A stretch of DNA of 24,101 nucleotides. Origin: Dehalococcoidia bacterium. GTDB taxonomy: Bacteria > Chloroflexota > Dehalococcoidia > Dehalococcoidales > UBA1222. The translations under genes and the position numbers were made by a program. The stretch spans positions 1-24,101 of the forward strand of contig WRDV01000006.1 of NCBI GenBank assembly GCA_009779655.1, written 5' to 3'. Numbering within the stretch: position 1 is the first letter of the stretch; every line of letters begins with the position of its first letter. The notes beneath the pieces were generated by a model. That model worked only from the letters and a program-made list of their open reading frames with translations, was not told where the DNA came from and did not search any database. Below, piece by piece: positions 1 to 7,466 of the stretch.

Positions 1-1
1 A

Positions 2-376
2 GTAATTCGCATGCTGTTATCGGCTATAAACTACTCTGAAATCGCCAAGCAGGCCACGCTCAGCGACAGCGACATATTCGGCGTTATCTCCAAAGAGATG
101 AAACAGCGCAAAGAAAGTATTGCGGCATATAGTGCGGCAAACAGACCTGAGCTGGCGGCTAAAGAAGAAGCTGAGATGAATATTTTGAAGGCTTACCTTC
201 CTGAGCAGATGAGTCGCGAGGAAATAAGCGCCCTTGTGAAGAAGTTAATTGCCGAGGTAGGCTGCCTAGGCCCACAAGATAAAAACAAGCTCATGCCCAA
301 GCTGATGCCTCTGGTGAAAGGCAAGGCCGACGGGCAGGAGGTTAACGCCATCGTTAACGAGCTGCTTAACGGTTAG
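2..376 (+). CDS. yqeY: GatB/YqeY-family protein, 3' part (5' end outside window)
   Basis: Small GatB/YqeY-domain protein, related to the tail domain of the GatB subunit of tRNA amidotransferase; its exact role is not firmly established. The first ATG in frame is at 11, but the frame stays open to the window edge. The preceding codons read V-I-R, and the family carries a conserved VIRMLLSAI stretch inside the protein, so the true start lies upstream and about 20-25 residues are missing. Visible family features are the KQRKESI helix, an EEAEMNILKAYLPEQMS segment (residues 57-73 counted from the ATG) and the C-terminal LMPLVKGKADGQEV motif. The stop is TAG at 374-376. The gene converges on the radical SAM gene, and the 57-bp gap holds no clear terminator. 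The family call is confident; the symbol is by family only. Confidence 0.85.
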   Translation, partial: VIRMLLSAINYSEIAKQATLSDSDIFGVISKEMKQRKESIAAYSAANRPELAAKEEAEMNILKAYLPEQMSREEISALVKKLIAEVGCLGPQDKNKLMPKLMPLVKGKADGQEVNAIVNELLNG

Positions 377-433
377 AATCGGATTATTCTTAAACTATAC
401 TTATAAGGCATCCGCAAGTTGATGCACCGCGCG

Positions 434-1993
434 CTACAGCTCTACCGCTCTCCATGGAAGCACTGTGTCACGCGCCCAATGATTCAGCGCGAAATGTTCC
501 ACGTTGACACCCGCTTTCTTGGCAGCACGCCTCCAGCTTGCCAGCGATACCCGATCAATATTCGCCAGCGCTTCGGAAAACGAATCATCCCCTCGCGAAA
601 GCGCCGCCTGTACATGACTCCACTGTGGGCCTTCTGCCTTAACCTCTATACCATGCCCGCTGAGACTATCGCGCAGACAGGCAATACGACTCTCGAGAAC
701 GGCTTCGGGAGCCATTCCAAACCACTGATACGGCGTACCGGCCTTAGGCACAAACGGAGCCACATTCAGACTGAGACGGCAGCCGCGGTGCTGACTGCCA
801 AGACGCTTCTGGCACCTCAAAGCTAAATCAATTATTGAGGCCACATCTTCATCGGTTTCAGATGGCAGCCCGAGCATAAAATACAGCTTGAGCTGCTTGA
901 ACGGCTGCTGCGACACCATATCAACCGCTGACATTATGTCATCTTCATTGAATCCTTTGCGAATCGCCCGGCGCAGCCTTTGCGAACCAGCTTCGGGCGC
1001 AAGCGCAAGCGTTTGTATTCCTCCGTGCGCCATAAGCTCCAATATACGCGCGTTGAGATTCATTAAGCGTATGGAGCTGAGAGAAAAGCCTGCCCCCATG
1101 CGCAGCAATCCACCTAACAGCTCTTCTATCTGCGGGTGATCTGTCACAACAGGGCCAACAAGTCCTATACGCCCTCGATATTTTAGCCCTTCACGCGCTT
1201 GCTGCAGCAAAGAATCAAGCGAATGAAAACGCAGCGGACAAAAAGCGCGGCTTACCAGGCAAAAGCAGCAGGAAGCACTGCAACCGCGCTCCGCCTCAAT
1301 AAGATACAGTTCTCCTAATTCCGTGTCATGCGTAAGCACACAGGAATGGGTGGGAAAATCATCCAGCGACGCTAAGTAGCGTCGCTTAACTGCTCTGTCT
1401 CGTGCCAACGCGGGCACATATACTCCCGGCACATCTGCCAGCTTTTGTAATAATTCAGCACGTGGAAGTCCTTGCGTTAAGTGACGCAGCACATCAGGCA
1501 GAATAACCTCTCCTTCGCCGATACATAACGCATCAAAAAAATGGGCGAGCGGCATCGGATTGGCTGTTATGCAAGGGCCGCCGGCAATAAGCAACGGATA
1601 AGCATCATCGCGATCCATAGAATATAACGGTATACAGCCCGCTTTTAGGATGGATGCCAGATTTAAATAGTCCAGCTCATAGGAGAAAGAGAACGCCAAG
1701 CAAGCATAATCCATAAGCGGGCGAGAAGACTCCAGACTTAGAAGAGGCCTTGCGTCATTTTCCCAGAAAATGCGCTCCCCGATCGTTTCCGGATGGTTAT
1801 TTAACAGGCTATACATAGCCTGTAATCCCAAATTAGACATACCGATGAAATAGCTGTTGGGATAAATCAAGGCAAATGGATAGCGCCCGCCCCAATCCCG
1901 AATAACAGTGCCTTCTTCTCCGGACAGTCGACCGCCGCTGAAATAATCAGCACGGCCAAGCGGTTGTTTGCGCATCTTATTCTCAAAAGACAT
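434..1993 (-). CDS. Radical SAM protein with N-terminal B12-binding-like region
   Basis: A 519-residue radical SAM enzyme. The cluster-binding motif is Cys238-x3-Cys242-x2-Cys245 inside ERGCSASCCFC; these cysteines hold the [4Fe-4S] cluster that cleaves S-adenosylmethionine. Residues 40-170 (YPNSYFIGMSNLGLQAMY, then LLIAGGPCITANP and ALCIGEGEV) look like the cobalamin-binding-type Rossmann region found before many such domains. After the cluster come typical barrel segments, such as LALAPEAGSQRLRRAIRKGF and LKLYFMLGLPSETDEDV. The substrate cannot be told from sequence; methylthiotransferase and YgiQ-like relatives are possible. It lies downstream of the NYN gene in the same direction, with a terminator-like hairpin between them, so it may have its own promoter. 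The start at 1993 has no strong Shine-Dalgarno; an in-frame ATG six codons later is an alternative. Confidence 0.85.
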   Translation of the reverse strand: MSFENKMRKQPLGRADYFSGGRLSGEEGTVIRDWGGRYPFALIYPNSYFIGMSNLGLQAMYSLLNNHPETIGERIFWENDARPLLSLESSRPLMDYACLAFSFSYELDYLNLASILKAGCIPLYSMDRDDAYPLLIAGGPCITANPMPLAHFFDALCIGEGEVILPDVLRHLTQGLPRAELLQKLADVPGVYVPALARDRAVKRRYLASLDDFPTHSCVLTHDTELGELYLIEAERGCSASCCFCLVSRAFCPLRFHSLDSLLQQAREGLKYRGRIGLVGPVVTDHPQIEELLGGLLRMGAGFSLSSIRLMNLNARILELMAHGGIQTLALAPEAGSQRLRRAIRKGFNEDDIMSAVDMVSQQPFKQLKLYFMLGLPSETDEDVASIIDLALRCQKRLGSQHRGCRLSLNVAPFVPKAGTPYQWFGMAPEAVLESRIACLRDSLSGHGIEVKAEGPQWSHVQAALSRGDDSFSEALANIDRVSLASWRRAAKKAGVNVEHFALNHWARDTVLPWRAVEL

Positions 1994-2050
1994 CGCCCAA
2001 TATTAGCGCAAGTGCGCGGCTTAGTACAACGCACAGTCTAACAATAATCC

Positions 2051-2073
2051 AAAACCCCTCTGTTAACGAGGGG
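2051..2073 (-). terminator. Rho-independent terminator after the NYN gene
   Basis: On the minus strand a GC-rich 6-bp stem (CCCCTC / GAGGGG, arms 2068-2073 and 2055-2060) with a 7-nt loop is followed by TTTTGGATTATT. It lies 20 bp beyond the NYN stop codon. The U-run is short, so termination may be partial. Confidence 0.6.
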
Positions 2074-2093
2074 CTTCGGCAAAATCAGCGAGG

Positions 2094-2807
2094 TTACGGT
2101 TCGTAGCGTATGTTATCGCCATACGAGAGGTTGTCAGCGTTATTACAGGTATAGTCATTTTCCTCATCATGCGTAGCAGCGCCCGCGTCCGGGCACGGCG
2201 CCGCATGGAAGCTGCTTGGTGGGTTATTGCACCTAGTATCAGCATACTTTTGGCGGCGCGGCTTGGTATTACTCTGAGCTATCTGCGGGACTTTCCAGCA
2301 GCCGCGCATCAAGCGACCGTCAAGCGAGATGATACGGTCGGCAACATCCCTTAGCTGACGCGATGTGCGTTCCTGACCGAACAAGGCTACTTCAACATGT
2401 TTGCCGTTATCTTTGACCGCCTGTATGGCACCCACATAATCATTGTCCCCGGCGACCAATACGGCTACGTCGTAATTGCCCTTAAACGCATGCGTTATCA
2501 TGTCAGTCGCAAGCTGTACGTCAACCCCCTTTTCAAACGGCGGGCTGTTAGGCCACTGACTGGTGTAAACCAAACGCCCTAAACGCAACTCGGTATACGG
2601 GATTGCGGCGATGCTTTTGAAGAATTTTTCCTGCTCCTTATAACGCTCAGGCTCTTCATGCTTGCCAACCACTGCATTATAATAATACATACGCACCAAA
2701 TGGCGCTTTTCCAATAATTTCTGATTAAAACAAGCTAAATCTAGATCGGTTCGTTTAAAATATGATTTCAGCGAATGATACATGTTTGAGCCGTCAATGA
2801 ATATCAT
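2094..2807 (-). CDS. NYN-domain (PIN-like) putative RNase
   Basis: A 237-residue protein with an N-terminal NYN domain, the PIN-like metal-dependent nuclease fold of LabA/Limkain-type proteins. Acidic residues that usually form the metal site are visible: FIDGSN at residues 3-8, GVDVQLATDM near residue 94 and VAGDNDY near residue 118. The domain ends around residue 165 with VEVALFG and DRIISLDG. The last 65 residues are polar, low complexity and probably disordered. The substrate is unknown; RNA processing or decay is the usual inference for this family. The start is doubtful. The ATG at 2807 lies 27 nt from an excellent Shine-Dalgarno (AAGGAGGTGA). That site is instead ideally placed for an in-frame ATA at 2828, which would add IDKNERV to the N-terminus. 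It follows nrdJ with a 65-bp gap and may share its transcript. Confidence 0.75.
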   Translation of the reverse strand: MIFIDGSNMYHSLKSYFKRTDLDLACFNQKLLEKRHLVRMYYYNAVVGKHEEPERYKEQEKFFKSIAAIPYTELRLGRLVYTSQWPNSPPFEKGVDVQLATDMITHAFKGNYDVAVLVAGDNDYVGAIQAVKDNGKHVEVALFGQERTSRQLRDVADRIISLDGRLMRGCWKVPQIAQSNTKPRRQKYADTRCNNPPSSFHAAPCPDAGAATHDEENDYTCNNADNLSYGDNIRYEP

Positions 2808-2872
2808 GACTCGTTCATTTTTATCTATGGTTTCTCACCTCCTTCATCTTAAATAATGCCACGCTTAATTAT

Positions 2873-5548
2873 TTAGCACTTGGTATATCCGCAGCCGGGA
2901 CATACCAAGCAGCCTTCCTGATAGGCCAGCAAACTTGTACACTCAGGGCATTGCCCCGCCACATTTTTCACCAGACCTAAGTCCTGAATATCATATCCGA
3001 CACCATCTTCATCTTTAGCCCATGCCAGACCGGCGTGATGCTCAAGCACCCCGGCAATAGCATCGGCGCAGGAGAGAATAGACTTGCTATTCTCCCATGC
3101 GATAGACGGACAGCGAATACCTTTAAGCTGTTTCACAAGAGAAGCCACGTCAATACCGGAGCGCAGCCCGAGCGAAATAAGCCGGCATGAGGACTCCAAT
3201 TGCGCCGCCGCGCAACCGCCAGTCTTGCCCAAATGTGAAAACACCTCGCAAATGCCATTCTCATCGGAGTTGACTGTAACATAAATATAACCGCACCCTG
3301 TTGTAACACGCTCAGTGAAGCCGTTGGTCACCTTGGAGCGCTTGCGCGGCGAGGATAAAACACCTGAGCGGACTTCCTTTTCTTTTTCTTTGGCACAATC
3401 TTTGCCTGTTGTAAGTACTTGTCCGTCCCGACTGCCGTCACGATAAATCGTGATGCCTTTTAGTTTCTCTTCATAAGCCATCATATATACTTTTGCCACA
3501 TCGGCAGCAGTAGCATCCTTGGAGAAATTTACCGTCTTAGAAACAGCGTTGTCTGTATGGCGCTGGAAAGCTGCTTGCATACGCACGTGCCACTGCACCT
3601 CAATGTCGTGAGCTGTAACAAATACCAGTTTAGCGGCGTCAGGCACGCCCTCGACATCCTTAAGATGCTCTCCGTCGGCTAATTTATGCATCAGATCTTC
3701 TGAGTAAAATCCGCCGGCTCGAGCCGCTTCCTCAAAATATGGGTTAACCTCAATAAACTTAGCTCCGTCAAGAATATTCCGCGTAAAAGACAGGGCAAAG
3801 ACAGGCTCAACCCCGCCTGAGCAATTAGCAATTATGGACAGAGTACCGGTCGGAGCAATCGTGGTACATGAGGCATTGCGCACCTTAGGCGCATCCGGCT
3901 TATCATAGATACTGCCGGAAAATGCCGGGAACTCGCCGCGTTCCGCGCCTAATTCCATTGAAACCTTATGCGCCGTATTGTTAATAATACCCATAACATC
4001 CTCAGCCACATATAAGGCATCCTCGGAGTTATAGGGTATGCCGAGCTGAATGAGCATATCGGCAAAACCCATCACTCCCAATCCAATCTTACGCGTGCGC
4101 CGGGTCATTTCGCCAATTGCGGGAATGGGGAAACGATTAACGTCAATGACATTGTCTAGAAAACGCACCGCCAGCTTTACCGTGCTTCTTAACTTCTCGT
4201 AATCTATCTCCTTTTTTTCATTGTTTTTCAGCATGCGCGATAGATTAATTGAGCCTAGATTGCAGCTTTCATACGGTAGAAGCGGTTGCTCGCCGCATGG
4301 ATTAGTGCTCTCAATTTGCCCTATTTGCGGGGTGGGATTATCTTTGTTGATACTGTCAATAAATATCACCCCGGGATCGCCCGTCTTCCAAGCCAGCTCC
4401 ACCATCTTATCAAACACCATCTTAGCGTTAAGCTTACCAGCCGACTCTTTGGTACGCGGATTAATCAGCTCATAATCCGCGCCGGCTCTGACAGACTGCA
4501 TGAAATCAGTTGTGACAGCAACCGATATATTGAAATTAGTCAGCGATACCATATCTTCTTTAGAGCTAATAAAGCGCAGTATATCCGGATGCGTCACATT
4601 CAGAATGGCCATATTAGCGCCGCGGCGTGTGCCGCCTTGCTTAATCACATCAGTGGCAACATCAAAGGCGCGCATAAACGACACCGGTCCGCTTGCCACG
4701 CCGCCTGTTGTCCCCACGCGATCAGTCTCAGGACGTAAGCGCGAAAAAGAAAAACCGGTACCGCCGCCGCTCTTGTGAATCAGCGCCGTATTCTTGACTG
4801 CCTCGAAGATAGATTCCATCGAGTCATCAATAGGCAGCACGAAACAGGCCGAAAGCTGCCCCAATTCGCGTCCTGCGTTCATAAGAGTAGGTGAATTTGG
4901 CAAAAAGTCCAGATTAGTCATCGCCTCATAGAACCTATCGGCCCAAGCCTGCACGTCAGCCTGGGGATTATAGTTCAGTTCCGCAGCAGCAATAGTCTGC
5001 GCCACCCGCTGAAACATATCCTCAGGAGACTCTATTACATTGCCCTGCTTATCTTTTTTCAGATAACGTTTTTCCAACACGCGCATGGCATTTTGGCTGA
5101 GTTTAGCAGTGTTTACTTTGGCTTTGACAGGCATTGCGGAAGTCTCCTTCTTGGAACGTGCTTTAGATTCTGTTTTTGATGTTGCCGATACTTTGCTCTC
5201 GGCCGGTTTAATATCAGAGTTATCATCATATAAGGCTAAATGTGCCGGCGGTGGAATAACCTCCTGCGTTAACGACTCCCCAACTGCCAGAAGCTCTTTT
5301 ACTATCGCCAAAATGTCCGGCTCAGAAATTACAGACAACGGCTGTTTCGCCCCCTTCGGCATGAACTCTTCCATACCGGGCAGCATAGCAGGGCGTTCTA
5401 AGCGGGCGATAACCACGCCCGTAATATTATCAATCTGTTCACGATCTGACATACCCATTGATGCAGCCGCATTGTAAACAGAACGCGCTATCTGTGTACG
5501 GTTTAACAGCTCGCCAATTCCCTCTTTAGAATCATAAGATTTACTCAT
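2873..5548 (-). CDS. nrdJ: Adenosylcobalamin-dependent ribonucleotide reductase (class II)
   Basis: Reduces ribonucleotides to deoxyribonucleotides using a radical generated from adenosylcobalamin, so it needs no oxygen and no small subunit. It has 891 residues. Residues about 1-130 form an extension ending in a Lys/Ser/Ala-rich linker; the catalytic barrel follows. Active-site residues are visible: N416, C418 and E420 in NPCGEQ (C418 being the thiyl radical site), with C235 (LSACFVLP) and C429 (ESCNLGSINL) as the redox pair. Residues about 740-835 form a TSCPD domain (TTGCGYIYVTV, then TGGCAAAQLES). The last 25 residues are a Cys-rich zinc-ribbon-like tail (C867, C870, C880, C883, C886, C891) of the kind thought to shuttle electrons from thioredoxin. 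It sits 39 bp downstream of nrdR and is probably co-transcribed with it. The Shine-Dalgarno is a modest GGGGG. Confidence 0.97.
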   Translation of the reverse strand: MSKSYDSKEGIGELLNRTQIARSVYNAAASMGMSDREQIDNITGVVIARLERPAMLPGMEEFMPKGAKQPLSVISEPDILAIVKELLAVGESLTQEVIPPPAHLALYDDNSDIKPAESKVSATSKTESKARSKKETSAMPVKAKVNTAKLSQNAMRVLEKRYLKKDKQGNVIESPEDMFQRVAQTIAAAELNYNPQADVQAWADRFYEAMTNLDFLPNSPTLMNAGRELGQLSACFVLPIDDSMESIFEAVKNTALIHKSGGGTGFSFSRLRPETDRVGTTGGVASGPVSFMRAFDVATDVIKQGGTRRGANMAILNVTHPDILRFISSKEDMVSLTNFNISVAVTTDFMQSVRAGADYELINPRTKESAGKLNAKMVFDKMVELAWKTGDPGVIFIDSINKDNPTPQIGQIESTNPCGEQPLLPYESCNLGSINLSRMLKNNEKKEIDYEKLRSTVKLAVRFLDNVIDVNRFPIPAIGEMTRRTRKIGLGVMGFADMLIQLGIPYNSEDALYVAEDVMGIINNTAHKVSMELGAERGEFPAFSGSIYDKPDAPKVRNASCTTIAPTGTLSIIANCSGGVEPVFALSFTRNILDGAKFIEVNPYFEEAARAGGFYSEDLMHKLADGEHLKDVEGVPDAAKLVFVTAHDIEVQWHVRMQAAFQRHTDNAVSKTVNFSKDATAADVAKVYMMAYEEKLKGITIYRDGSRDGQVLTTGKDCAKEKEKEVRSGVLSSPRKRSKVTNGFTERVTTGCGYIYVTVNSDENGICEVFSHLGKTGGCAAAQLESSCRLISLGLRSGIDVASLVKQLKGIRCPSIAWENSKSILSCADAIAGVLEHHAGLAWAKDEDGVGYDIQDLGLVKNVAGQCPECTSLLAYQEGCLVCPGCGYTKC

Positions 5549-5587
5549 AATAATCCCCCGGGTTGAATTTGCTCGAATGCCTTTTGA

Positions 5588-6070
5588 TTAACTCGGTAAC
5601 GTTAACTGCCCATCAGGCGGAGCATGATGACCTAACAGCGTATCGACCTCCTGTTTGAGGTCGGTAATATCAGCAAAATCACGGTATACGCTGGCAAAAC
5701 GTATATAAGCAATATTGTCAAGCTTTTTTAGGTGCAACATTACCATATCGCCGATAAGCGAGGTGGGAATGGAAGCCTTTCCCATATGAACCAGCCCGGA
5801 CTCCACGTCATCCGCAAGCTTCTCCACCGCTTCAGCTGCAAGCGGGCGCTTCTCGCAGGCCTTGCGAATACCGGTAAGCAGCTTTTCCTTATTAAATTCT
5901 TCTTGGCGCAAGTCTTTCTTTACAACATAAAGATTGACCGGCTGCAGCCGCTCATATGTGGTAAAACGCTCTTGGCACCCGACGCATTCGCGCCTCCGCC
6001 GTACCCCGTCTGTTGTGTCGCGCGAATCCACTACTCTGGATTCGTCACAGTTACAATAAGGACATTTCAT
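5588..6070 (-). CDS. nrdR: Transcriptional repressor NrdR
   Basis: An ATP/dATP-sensing repressor of ribonucleotide reductase genes, 160 residues, close to the family's usual 150-160. The N-terminal zinc ribbon is complete (MKCPYC, C3 and C6; RRRECVGC, C29 and C32) and is followed by RFTTYER. The ATP-cone domain fills the rest (VVKKDLRQEEFNKEKL, then IRFASVYRDF). The frame extends upstream to an ATG at 6115, but the family N-terminus MKCPYC fixes the start at 6070. The upstream extension would also overlap the promoter -10 and both operator-like sites. It is the first gene of an nrdR-nrdJ unit and is probably autoregulated, since two NrdR-box-like sites lie 8-55 bp upstream of the start. Confidence 0.96.
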   Translation of the reverse strand: MKCPYCNCDESRVVDSRDTTDGVRRRRECVGCQERFTTYERLQPVNLYVVKKDLRQEEFNKEKLLTGIRKACEKRPLAAEAVEKLADDVESGLVHMGKASIPTSLIGDMVMLHLKKLDNIAYIRFASVYRDFADITDLKQEVDTLLGHHAPPDGQLTLPS

Positions 6071-6077
6071 AACATAA

Positions 6078-6093
6078 CCACTAGATGTTGTAT
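6078..6093 (-). promoter_or_regulatory. NrdR box 2 (downstream of the transcription start)
   Basis: CCACTAGATGTTGTAT (plus strand) matches the NrdR-box pattern at 12 of 16 positions. It is offset by 32 bp from box 1 (16-bp linker), which is the three-helical-turn spacing typical of paired NrdR boxes. It ends 7 bp before the nrdR start codon. Confidence 0.55.
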
Positions 6094-6103
6094 CGCGCCA
6101 AAG

Positions 6104-6132
6104 AGAGTACCACAATGACTAGTGTATGTCAA
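6104..6132 (-). promoter_or_regulatory. nrdR-nrdJ promoter
   Basis: Minus-strand TTGACA (6127-6132), a 17-bp spacer and TACTCT (6104-6109), with TGG directly before the -10 giving an extended -10. The predicted start of transcription is near 6095-6098, about 25 nt before the nrdR ATG. The -35 and spacing are consensus; the -10 matches only at positions 1, 2 and 6, helped by the TG. Confidence 0.65.
6110..6125 (-). promoter_or_regulatory. NrdR box 1 (in the -35/-10 spacer)
   Basis: Minus strand ACACTAGTCATTGTGG matches the known NrdR-box pattern (ACACwATATmTwGTGT) at 12 of 16 positions, with the outer half-sites best conserved. It fills the spacer between the predicted -35 and -10, where a bound repressor would block RNA polymerase. 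Confidence 0.65.
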
Positions 6133-6411
6133 GAAATCTTAATGGCTTTCTACTAGTGCCTCTGCAAGCCCCTCTCCTGCGCCATTCATTCCAAATTTGC
6201 GACCTGCCGCCTCATTGTGCCTTTTATTCCTATTAGGTTGGGTTCAAGCGATTTCCAAGTCTTATCGGCAGTATCGCGGCGCCGGTAAATACCGCAACCG
6301 CAGGAAGAGGCTCTGTCGCAATATTTGCGTTTTAATCTTATTTGTGGTACCTATATATTGATTGTGACTTTTTTGAATTCAGCAAGGACTAATAATGAGG
6401 AGAAAGAACTA

Positions 6412-6906
6412 ATGGAAAACAATAAGTATACGTCAATCGTAACTCTTGATTTCCAGTACGCGCATAGATTTATGAACTGGAAGAGAGAAGCAAAGCATCT
6501 GCACGGGCATTCCGGGCTTTTAACGATCGAGCTTGAGGATACCGTGGATCCTGTGACCGGCTTTGCACATGCATGCAAAGATGGTTTCAAAAAAGCTTGG
6601 GAAGTTTGTGATCACTTCCACCATGCGACATTGTTTCAAGAAGGCGATCCTCTTCTTGACGCAGTTCTTACGGTATATAAAGAGCATGGTATTAACAATG
6701 ACCCGGAAAACTGCGTTCCGCTTAAAAAGATAGACCATCCTCTTGCTTGGTCATACCCGGAGTACAGAATAGTTGTTACAAAAAAGGTTTCCACTTGCGA
6801 GAACCTTTGTGAGCTTTTCTACGAACTTCTTAAAGACAAGATGCCAATCAAAAAAATTATCTATCGCTCTTCATCAATAAATGCGGCAAGCAAAGAGTTT
6901 AAATAG
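6412..6906 (+). CDS. 6-pyruvoyl-tetrahydropterin synthase / QueD-like protein lacking the catalytic Cys
   Basis: A 164-residue T-fold protein of the PTPS/QueD family, whose members act on dihydroneopterin triphosphate in queuosine, biopterin or folate synthesis. The zinc ligands are present: H18 in YAHRF and H31/H33 in LHGH. A DHFHH segment matches the catalytic Asp/His region, and STCENLCELFYELL matches the family's C-terminal helix. The usual catalytic Cys, four residues before the LHGH His (CxxLHGH), is Ala27, and the Glu found in PTPS-III (folate-type) enzymes at the next position is Lys28. A longer insert separates the DHFHH region from the C-terminal helix. The ATG at 6412 is chosen over an upstream in-frame ATG at 6325 because GAGGAGA lies just before it and homology starts there. 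No other queuosine or folate genes are nearby. Activity is uncertain. The gene is more AT-rich than the flanking housekeeping genes. Confidence 0.75.
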   Translation: MENNKYTSIVTLDFQYAHRFMNWKREAKHLHGHSGLLTIELEDTVDPVTGFAHACKDGFKKAWEVCDHFHHATLFQEGDPLLDAVLTVYKEHGINNDPENCVPLKKIDHPLAWSYPEYRIVVTKKVSTCENLCELFYELLKDKMPIKKIIYRSSSINAASKEFK

Positions 6907-6928
6907 GAAAAAATCGGAGACAATAATT

Positions 6929-7171
6929 TTGGGCAAGAAAAAACAGGCAAGAAAGAAAAAACCGGCAGGAAAAAACCAATGGGGGAAATGGCTGAAGATA
7001 CTTTTAGCTATCGTCTTGGTTTTGGTAATCGCAATAGCGTTTGTCTTAGCTTTTCGTGATAACCATTCAGGTTCGTGTGATGAATCATGCAATCAACACC
7101 CTGTCAGTGGCGAGTGTCATTGCCATGGTCATTGCGACAATGCTGATTGCGATTGCCACGGCGCACATTGA
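6929..7171 (+). CDS. Small membrane-anchored Cys/His-rich protein
   Basis: An 80-residue hypothetical protein read from a TTG start at 6929, chosen because GGAGA lies 8 nt upstream. The frame's first ATG (6881) is inside the preceding gene and has no Shine-Dalgarno. Residues 1-20 are strongly basic (KKKQARKKKPAGK), about 22-44 form one hydrophobic transmembrane helix (LLAIVLVLVIAIAFVLAF), and the last 33 residues carry 7 Cys and 6 His (for example ECHCHGHCDNADCDCHGAH). The positive-inside rule would place the metal-binding-type tail outside the membrane. No family is recognised; zinc, copper or nickel binding is a guess from composition. It starts 22 nt after the PTPS-like gene and could be co-transcribed. 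Confidence 0.55.
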   Translation: MGKKKQARKKKPAGKNQWGKWLKILLAIVLVLVIAIAFVLAFRDNHSGSCDESCNQHPVSGECHCHGHCDNADCDCHGAH

Positions 7172-7272
7172 CGTTAAGCAATCAAACATGCCCGCACCGT
7201 CTAGAAAGGCTGCCGAAAGGCTAGCTACACTACGGACAATGAATACAATCTTCTTATAATTGAGGGTGCAAC

Positions 7273-7407
7273 ATGAACAATCAAGCGAACACGTGTAAAA
7301 CAACCGCGCTATATGCGGATGTTATAATAGGGATAAATCGTGAAAGCCTTGAAAACACTTGGGGGTTGCCGATTAATCCCATTTTAGTACGCCCTGTGAA
7401 TGGGTGA
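7273..7407 (+). pseudogene. 44-codon ORF resembling the N-terminus of PriA
   Basis: A short ORF with a plausible Shine-Dalgarno (GAGGG, 7 nt before the ATG). Its product contains ALYADVIIGINRESLENTWG, which resembles the first strand of clostridial-type PriA proteins (pattern YADVIIDIxxExLDRTFxY). The similarity fades after about residue 30 and the frame stops at 7407. It is unlike the N-terminus of the intact priA at 17221. It may be a leftover fragment of a foreign priA or an unrelated small ORF; the match was made by eye. Confidence 0.3.
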
Positions 7408-7431
7408 ATATCCGCGAAGGAGGCAATTATT

Positions 7432-7466
7432 CGGCTGGAGCATATCTCTCCGGCCGTTTTTTATTT
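7432..7466 (+). terminator. Rho-independent terminator
   Basis: CGGCTGGAG (7432-7440) pairs with CTCCGGCCG (7448-7456) in a 9-bp stem with one G-U pair and a 7-nt loop, followed by TTTTTTATTT. It points rightward and would end transcription from the small accessory genes before the leftward acetyltransferase gene. Confidence 0.8.

Noticed and set aside
6144..6159. A third NrdR-like half-site (TACTAGTGC) upstream of the -35
   Set aside because: Only one half of the palindrome is present and the offset (34 bp) does not fit the phasing of the other two boxes.
6126..6411. 286-bp gap before the PTPS-like gene checked for a PreQ1 or other riboswitch
   Set aside because: No conserved riboswitch core, no clear promoter and no terminator seen; nothing supportable in this gap beyond the nrdR control region at its left edge.
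7256..7328. Two TATAAT hexamers (7256-7261 and 7323-7328) suggesting promoters
   Set aside because: Neither has a usable -35 at 15-19 bp, one is inside the small ORF, and the region is AT-rich, so chance matches are likely.
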